Assembly (NCBI RefSeq): GCF_000315625.1
Contig: NW_005434666.1
Location: 419,877 to 483,876 of the forward strand
Origin: Guillardia theta CCMP2712
Taxonomy: Eukaryota; Cryptophyceae; Pyrenomonadales; Geminigeraceae
DNA length: 64,000 nt
Direction of reading: 5' to 3'
Shown: in pieces, positions 56,401 through 64,000 of the stretch
How the letters are laid out: every line of letters starts with the position of its first letter
Numbering within the stretch: the stretch's first letter is position 1
Translations under genes and position numbers: made by a program
Notes under the pieces: model-generated
The model's database searches: none
Told to the model about the DNA's origin: nothing
What the model saw: only the letters and a program-made list of their open reading frames with translations

Positions 56401-59400
56401 TACAAAGTGCGAATTGCTCTGATAGGAATCGACATCGGTGAACGGAGCCCCAGACACGATTGTAGACTCTCGCTGATCTATTTGAACAGATACTCCCAAA
56501 TTTGAACCGAGGTTGCTTTCCCAAAAAGAATCCGAATTCTGAGTCAGAATTTGAGCTATCGTCCATACAGGGTATTCTCGATCTTCCACGATTCCTCTTT
56601 GTCTTTTGAAAACAAAGACTCCACCTGCATCGGTCAGGCGATTCTTCAGTCCATAGAAGGGCATGTCGTATTTCGGCACCCCAACGACTAGAAAGTGAGT
56701 AGCAACGGAGACTGAGTACCCTGTCAACGTCATCAGAATTAAAACCAAACATCCAATACTTTACCAAAGTGATCTTCAGCTTTAGGAATATTCGAGGTCA
56801 AAGTAGTCCGATAACCCCAATTATTTTGCAAAGTCTTCTCGCAGAAGCTATTGTGGATGAAATACTGGAGACCAGAGATCAAGGTGAATGTGAAAGAACT
56901 TGAAATAGTTACTATTGCGGTGCCACCATCTCCCCATCCTATACCACTTCCACCAGTGATGTGATAGTCTACGATTTGCCTCGATTCTCCATTGATTGTG
57001 ATGATGTAACCGACATAAGAGGATTGATATATCCTTGGTTTGTTCAAGGGATCGCTTGCGCTGATTGTGCCTATGGTAACGCTTGTTCCTGCACACAGTC
57101 CGCAAGAGATGCTGCCTATTTCAATTACCGCGTAATCCTTCATGAAGACATGCACACATCCTATATTGCTCGACCCTGCCCATGGAACTCCAACGTACAA
57201 AACATCATCTTTGAGCGCTACGCTATACCCGAAATGATCGTAATTTGAAGCTGTGAGCTCTGAAGAAGTCAATATGTTGTTTATACTCATAGCGCTAGAA
57301 GCCCCAACTGTGTTCAAGGCAGATGAAGTAGAAGGAGCTTCCAAGATCTTGATTAAGATCCAACGATTTCTGGTAGCGTTTGTTGTCCTTTGAAACAGAT
57401 ATACTCTTCCAGATTGAACTAAGGGAGAATACCAGTTTGCACAACGCCCTTGACCATCAAAGGATGTGCAGTATGTATGCGATCCAGCCCAGGGAGCACC
57501 AACAGCCATCACATGAGTTGAATCCGACATTCTGGAGGTGGACAGGGAATACCCAAAGCCGTCGTTGCCACAATTATTCACACACAAAGGCTTCCCTAAG
57601 ATCACGTATTGGCTCGTGGAGTCCGGCAAAATTGTCCATGATGAGGAAACGGTCGCAATCCGATATCGGCCATCATATGCTGTGATATATCTTGCTTGTC
57701 CGGTTCCCTTCCCTTGGATGATTCTGATCACACACTTTAAGAATATGTTATCAACAGTAGGCGAATCCTTGGAAAGGTCGATCGATTGGTAGTCTTTGAC
57801 TGCCTGTCGAATTTCAGCTCCAACGTATTCTGCAGCTTTGACATTTGAAACTTGAAGGACATTAGTGAAAAAGTTGACGTCATTAACGTAGATTCCGGTA
57901 TTGGAATCGGTGGCCAAGTACCGTTTCCTTTGCCATACGGAGAGAACAAACAATGAATTTGTAGTTGGCAATGAGCTGAAAGTAGATGAAGTAGTCATTG
58001 CTCTTGAGCTTGAATAAGAATCAACCAGCAAAGATTGCACGTCCGATGTCGTACCTATGTTTCCATCAAGGTCTACAGTCAGGCTCCAGCCAACGTAATA
58101 TCCGGAAATATCTGATGCACTGTCAGGTAAAACGAAGCTACTCTGACTATTTACTTGTACAAACGATCCCCAAAGCTCTGCTTGAAAGAGTGAAATAGCA
58201 CTTTTAACGGTCAATGACGAAGATCCAGAGTCTGCAGCATATCCCAGCGCAGCTTGAGTGGTAGATTGTCCAGATATGCTGGCAAGAATTCGAGTTTTTC
58301 CTCCTGGAACTCGAGATGAAGTGACGTACTCGTATTCGAAGCAAGATGTCATTGGAGGATTCACTGAGAACAATGGAGCTTTGTACAAAACTGTCCCTAA
58401 ACCGCAATTTGACGTCACAGTAGATGACACTATGTAGACTGTGTCGCCAGTGCTTGAATATTGATAGCTATTGCCCGCATTTGGGTAGCAAGAACCAATC
58501 GTGTATGAATTCAACACGGCGATCGCAGCGTTAGAGGAGCAAATGATATAAAATCGAACATCTGTTGAATCTCCTTGACTATATGGTTGCGATCCACCGG
58601 CATATTGAGCCCCAAAAAGTGCAGCAGCAGAAGATACACAAATTTGATTGTTTCCAGGGTAAAGTCTGAGCTTCAAGTATGCTCCCGTAGAATAATCAGC
58701 TACATGACTGCTGCCCGAATTCACGAAATCATAATGAACCCCACCTTGACCACAAGACGTGCTTTGTGCAGTCAGCTTTTCAACTTGAGGAACTTCGTAA
58801 GATGTGTCGTTGTTAGATAGTTGAGATATGACTGTTTCGCCGACACCTGCAAAGAAACGTATGCTGGAATTCGCATACAGAGCACCCAAACTAGAATCAA
58901 CATTCACTATTACAATATTTTGGTTTTGACCAACAGATATGATTCCTGATGTTCCAGACCCCAACAAGTTCGTTACAGACTCGACGTAGATTGTAGTGTC
59001 CCCGACGTTTAGGTTGGAAGTCAAATATGTCATCAAATACCCTTTCGGTCGTGCAAAGACATAGACTGCTCCAGCATTGTAATTAGTTTGACCTGAAAAG
59101 GTCTGTCGAGGATACGGGGGATAATTTACGTTGGTTTTGCCAGGAGCTCCGACAACAATTTCCATGGAGGCATACTCTGTTGGATCGTCGGTGCTCAGAT
59201 TTAATGACGATATTGAAGTACCTGTAATAATTTCTCAGCAGCTTCATGTGTAAACCATTCATTCGCATACCAAAAAAATCATTTTCAGAGGGATCATTTG
59301 CCACCAACTTCGTCAATTGTCGGTAGGACAGGTTACGTTGATTCTCAAGTAAGTATGCCGCTCCTGCGTTGGAAGCAGTTGAAACAAGACTGTTTGGTGC

Positions 59401-62400
59401 TCCTACTATGCAGAATCCTGAGTCAGAGGTCACATGGACAGAGGTACCTGTTGAATCATCAAATCGTGGCAATGCAAGTTATAGATCACCATATTTATAA
59501 CCAGACTTGACATCAGAAGCAGTGAACGAGGTCTCCAAAGGTTTTGGTGCTGATTGCCTACTAGTTGGATGCACAACAACCAGACTGACTGATCCAATAT
59601 CCGATTGGTCAGAATCTGCAAAAGGAGCTCCTATCAAAACAGTATTTCCATGAATCTTTGCTGAAGCTCCAAAATTTGGAGATGGAGAATTGCTCACGAT
59701 GGTATTCGCCGTGTAATAAGGAACTTCATGTTGTACCTGAGCACCGTTCTGATGTGAACCATATCCGTCTGACCAATAATTCAGTACATTGAATTGTCCA
59801 ATATTTGTAGGATATTGATAAGGTCCATTGCCAATGGAAGGCTGTTGAAGCTTTTTCAACAGTCCCCAATTGTTCAGTCCACCATAATTTCTCGAAAACA
59901 AAAATCCAGCCCCATCATTTGTTTTCAAATCTGTCACCAAGAGATAAGATTTATCAAGTGCAACTTGGAATCCAAAATAAGTTGCAGGGCTGGCCACTGG
60001 AGGGTCAATCACTTTGGAAACCTGCCAGAGACTTGAAATTGTCCCGTTGAATACATCGTCGAGATATTTCTCGAATATGTAAACCCGTCCAGTTCCTGAA
60101 TTGAACCCAAAAGATCCGACTGCAGCAACATTATTGGAAATATCTACTGAATATCCAAAGTAATCTCCAGCAGTGCTGCTGTATTGATGCTCTGTACATG
60201 AAGGTGGGTTAGAACAGAGTGTAGCTTCTCTGTTGCAAACCCATTGCCACTCTGTGGTATCATGATTTCCATTTGCTTCAGTGCAAGTACCTGCTGAGCA
60301 GTCTATTGGATACCTGTTGAAGAATGATACCACACCATTTGTGGATGGGCTCCCATAACACCCAATTATGATGTCATCTTCAGATATTGCAACACTCCAA
60401 CCTTGAAAAGGAATGCAAGTAAGAAACGAATCACATTTTGAGTTCTATTTTACCACAGTGTTGATATGCAGTATCGACAGGAATCCAGGTTTTGAATAAT
60501 TGATAATTTTCAGATGTATCTTTGTCATACAAAAAAGCTGCTCCACTCTCAATTGAATTAACAGTTCTGCTTTTGTATGCTCCTATGATCAAATAGTCAG
60601 CACTCAATGCAACCGAACAGCCCCACTCATATATCCTCAGTGATGGGACAGCGACTGAAGTACAAGTAGTTAATGGAGAACAGAGATTTTCCCTCCAAAG
60701 ATTCGTGCTGTATTGCCCTGGCCATTCCACAACTTGAAAAAGTCCCCATGCATCTTGTGAAAACGAACCCTGGGAAGTGCAATACTTTCCATTTGAACTT
60801 GAACAGTCGGCGATGTTCTGTCGATGAACATACACATCCCGATTGCCTCGTCTACCCACGACTAGCGTGTCAGCAAGCATCGCTACACTAAATCCATAGA
60901 AGAAATCTTCAGCCCATGATGGTAACACGACAGTGGTTGACAAATTCCATATATCTGTATAATATTTTCCCCCTGACAAGATATTTCTTTCATAGATGTA
61001 GACGTTGTTACTTCGCTGGGAGACATATTGAGGGGAATACTGCATTTTTACAATTCAGACAATGCAAACTTTTCAAACGCTTCAATACCTGAAATAATCC
61101 TTTTTCTGGTTGCCAAGACGAAATACCATACACCTCTGGATATCGAAAGGAATCAGCTCTGTATTCGTGAAGCTTTTCAAAATTACCAATCTCGTCCAGG
61201 TACCAATCAGTAGCGATTCCTGTTGCCCATGATGCATCTCCAAGGCCTGTATAACCATATGTACCAACTAATCCTGATCGATTCGATATATCGATATTCA
61301 AGGCAAAATCTGTATACGGTGGAAACCCCCCTTGACCTAGGGCACCAAAGGCTGGCCCACTCGAACTGAGTTCAATGTAATTAGTCCCAAATCAAATCAT
61401 CAAGATCATTCCAGACCTGCACACATATATTTCTTGGCCTTCACCTGAGTTTGAATATTGATCTGCAACATTTGTTCCATCATACATGAGCCGAAATAAG
61501 CTTGCAAAACTATCTGAAACATGAGCGCATACACTTCTGCAAGTGTTGCTAGCACAACACAAGCAATTACCTGTCAAATCAAAAGTTATCTCCAAAGCTT
61601 CAAAAATCAGACTTTACTTTGAGAGCAATTGCAGGTCTGAGAACAGGATCCAAAACAGTTGGTGCCTCCACAACTTGCGCAACATCCACATTGACTGTAA
61701 CTTGCACAAGAAGCATCTGTAGGAAATGTTCATGGAAAATCGATGCATATCAGCGACAAGAACCTGATGTGCAGGTAGACCACCAGTTACAAGCATACGT
61801 CCCTCCAGACCCACCATTTGAAGAATCAGCACATCGCAAATGGGCAGACTGCAACCAGGATTGGGACGTGTAACCCCCGAAGACATATGTTCCTCTCGGA
61901 GCTCCATTCCAATAATGCCATGAGTACGCCACGACAATCGTAACAGTTGCTGACATCCTGCTCTGGAAAGCTGAATTGCTAAATCCATCCCTTGTTCCCG
62001 AATACAGCAAATTCCATTTGTAATTGCCTGACAAGTCCCTTAACTCTGGAAAAAGGATGCATGCATTACCTACCATACCACTCCACGAGCTGTCCAGCCA
62101 TTCTTGCGTCGAGAATACATCCACCGTTGCATGTTGCTTTGGATCCAAAAGAGCCAACAGCAATTCTGTCCGGGCCAATCGCTAAAGAATGTTGGGATCC
62201 TGAACGAATTAAATCAACTTTCGGACAGACTTAAAATTATGCATACCAAAGTAAGTACTTTCATTTACAGTTGATTGGGACGGAAAGATTATTTTTTCGA
62301 AATCTGAGGTGTCTTCGATTATCTGTCCATCAGAACATTTTAAGCTGATTATGAAGCAAAATACTCTGACTTCAAAGATGAACTTGAGCAAGCTCAGGTT

Positions 62401-62409
62401 GCACCTCAT
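53405..62409 (-). CDS. Giant secreted FG-GAP / TLD-like / fibrinogen-like / LamG protein
   Basis: ATG at 62409 starts a signal peptide (F-E-V-R-V-F-C-F-I-I-S-L). Exon 1 (62247-62409) ends in phase 1. The next exon begins a beta-propeller-like strand (R-I-A-V-G-S-F-G-S). Then, in order: a TLD-like segment (N-L-L-Y-S-G-T-R-D-G, V-F-G-G-Y-T-S-Q-S-W) near 62000-61840; a dense Cys-rich EGF-like exon near 61620-61720; and many FG-GAP repeats from 61.4 to 56 kb (for example D-Y-F-G-Y-S-V, F-G-F-Q-V-A-L, A-V-G-A-P-W-A-G-S), as in integrin-alpha propellers. A fibrinogen-like module follows near 55600-54900 (G-Y-Y-W-I, Y-C-D-Q-V-T-E-G-G-G-W), then a LamG/concanavalin-like domain (W-H-H-L-A-V-S-Y-D-G), with final exon S-L-D-E-I-R-I-S-S-T-A ending at 53405. 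No transmembrane helix is seen, suggesting secretion. Adhesion is inferred. Central exons are long (over 2 kb), and smaller junctions are approximate. Confidence 0.8.
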
Positions 62410-63012
62410 TTTAGCTAGACTCAGAGGTGGAAATCATATAACTCGTAGTTCATATCAAAGCAGTGAATCGATCTCAGGCGATTTTTGTATGTTGAGAATC
62501 TTACAGTGATGCTTTCATGAATAATGCAAAACTTTGGTATCGATCCCAAATCTTTTCAATGCTTCTCCCACACCGGATTCTGGCGTCAATAATTCACCTT
62601 ATCAGGGAAGTAGCATTTCCAAGTTGGTGGCTCGGATCAACTGATCGCTTTCTGGATGCCTGACAGTGCTCGTGCGCAAGAAGGGCACCATGCATTGCCT
62701 CGACATTTTGGAGAGAATGCCATGACCCGGCCGGTTTTATCGGATCATTGGATAGGGCCGGGAGAAGCCCGCCTCATCAAGCTCTCAGTACCGGGACTCG
62801 GATTCGGAAGCGGGATGTCCGGGCCCGGGCAACAGCAAAGATGAGGGGAGGTTCCTCTTCTTCACCTGCGACCAGTCATGCCAGGTCTGATGGACCATCG
62901 ATAGCAGAGGCGAGTTTCGTGATGGAATGTGGCTGCCTTGTATTCGGAGTTTCATACGGTTTGCCGTGCTCCTTTCAATCCTGGAGGGAATAGCTTGCGT
63001 TTGTTTTGTTAG
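62410..63012. other. Divergent intergenic region
   Basis: Between the start of the giant secreted protein and the first clear exon of the FkbM gene. GC-rich palindromic patches occur at 62725-62735 and 62810-62832 (GTCCGGGCCCGGGC). A + strand frame (62409-62487) reads I-L-A-R-L-R-G-G-N-H, possibly a leader exon for the FkbM gene, but I could not join it in phase. Confidence 0.4.
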
Positions 63013-64000
63013 TCACGACGTAGAAGAATTCAAGATAATTCTCAGCCAACATCCAACGTCTCCAAGAGCGTGGGAGTTTTTGGGTGATGCCTTGATAAGC
63101 CATGAATGCATGACAGAAGCGCTACTAGCATTCGAGATATCAAATCGAATATACAGATCTTGCATGTGCTCCAGATCTGAGATAGCTGACGAGGCAACTG
63201 CAAGGACGGGAAGCAAGTATCTATCATTGTTGCGGGAGTTCCAAAGGACCGCGAACAACTCGTGCTGCAATGCATCAGTCATTATTGAACAGGGAGGTAA
63301 TGATCCCGTTTTGATAGACGGTCACTTCAATGATGGTGGACTAGAACTTGCTAGAATCGAGGCTTCAGATGCATGTCCATTGTATTTCGGCCAGTGCCAA
63401 CAAAAAAATCCGTTTCTGATTGAACAGCAAGACTTTTTTCTCCATCAGATATTTGGGAACAGAAGGAATGGAATTTTTGTTGACGTAGGATCCACAGATG
63501 GGTTTTCTTTCAGCAATACATTTTTCTTCGAGCAACAACTCAACTGGACGGGGTTGTGTTTTGAACCAAACAAGAACACGTATGATACACTAAAAAGAGT
63601 GCGTAGCCGTTCGAAATGCTACAATGCCTGTGTTGGAAACGCAACAGGAGTTAAAAAATTCCTGCAATGCACTGGGTACACGAGGATGCTTTCTGGGTTG
63701 CTTGAATGTATGTCGGATGATCACATTAGAAGGATAAATCGCGAGATCAATACTTTCGGTGGATCGAAAAGCATAGTAGATGTGAATGTAGTGACTCTTG
63801 CAGACATTTTTCGACAGCAAAGTTTGGAGAAAGTTGACCTGTTGAGCATTGATACTGAGGGAGCTGAAATACATGTTTTGCGTGGAATCGACTGGAGTCT
63901 GATAACCATTTCCATAATTATACTGGAAATGCTAGACAGAAATAGCCAAGAATCACAAGAAATTATCGATTTTCTCCTTGAACGCGGATATACACAGGTT
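63013..64000 (+). CDS. FkbM-family SAM-dependent methyltransferase (partial, runs off the right edge)
   Basis: An uninterrupted frame of 329 codons from an acceptor-like TTAG at 63012 to the window end, with no stop reached. The N-terminal part is helical and TPR-like (P-R-A-W-E-F-L-G-D-A-L). The catalytic part has the SAM-binding motif I-F-V-D-V-G-S-T-D-G-F-S-F-S-N (near 63480), a following acidic strand (G-L-C-F-E-P-N), and the FkbM signature V-D-L-L-S-I-D-T-E-G-A-E (near 63840) with V-L-R-G-I-D. FkbM enzymes O-methylate sugars or small molecules; in algae many act in the secretory pathway. Upstream exons, including any signal peptide, are not resolved, and the C-terminus is outside the window. 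Confidence 0.85.

Noticed and set aside
62309-62509. + strand frame overlapping the start of the giant secreted gene
   Set aside because: Its first 100 bp are antisense to a convincing signal-peptide exon; only the part after 62410 could be a leader exon, and no in-phase junction to the FkbM exon was found.

Overview
The window looks like nuclear DNA of a unicellular eukaryote. Genes are split by many short GT-AG (occasionally GC-AG) introns, often 44-130 nt and rich in simple repeats, and there are no operons, Shine-Dalgarno sites or CRISPR arrays. The gene content (a single-domain voltage-gated channel, FG-GAP/fibrinogen-like surface proteins, PDZ/RCC1/TPR scaffolds, membrane proteins with Pro-Ala stalks) and the intergenic GC-rich islands suggest a photosynthetic protist. 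My best guess is a cryptophyte alga of the Guillardia type; that assignment is inference.

Layout. 0-6.3 kb: the 3' end of a lipoate-protein ligase (+), then a complete subtilisin-fold protein (-) that has lost two catalytic residues and carries EGF-like, Cys-rich and transmembrane parts. 6.3-10.4 kb: repeat-bearing intergenic DNA with two convergent small paralogous genes. 10.4-12.8 kb: CAAX prenyl protease STE24 (-). 13.4-17.7 kb: a voltage-gated cation channel with an N-terminal PH domain (-). 17.7-20.5 kb: GC-rich repeat region. 20.5-26 kb: a small hypothetical gene (+), a PA-domain coiled-coil protein (-) and a TMX3-like protein disulfide isomerase (+). 26.1-30.5 kb: a long coiled-coil protein (-). 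31.2-36.4 kb: three adjacent paralogous type I membrane proteins sharing an unnamed extracellular domain that also occurs in the subtilisin-like protein. 37-41 kb: a small ORF, a PC4-type transcription coactivator (+) and a tubulin-tyrosine-ligase-like protein (-). 41-46.7 kb: a TPR protein of about 1,860 residues that is almost intronless (+). 46.8-50.8 kb: a PDZ-RCC1-RRM-RCC1 protein (-). 51.5-53.4 kb: a beta-helix protein (+). 53.4-62.4 kb: a giant secreted FG-GAP/TLD/fibrinogen-like/LamG protein (-). 63 kb to the end: an FkbM-type methyltransferase (+), running off the window.

Exon models were built by hand from splice consensus, reading-frame continuity and recognised domain order. For seven genes (subtilisin-like, STE24, the three membrane paralogues, PC4 and PDZ-RCC1-RRM) the proposed exons add up to an exact multiple of three with phases matching at every junction. 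No functional pathway links the whole window; the genes look like independent single-copy loci. The strongest themes are the repeated membrane-anchored extracellular domain and the unusual domain fusions.
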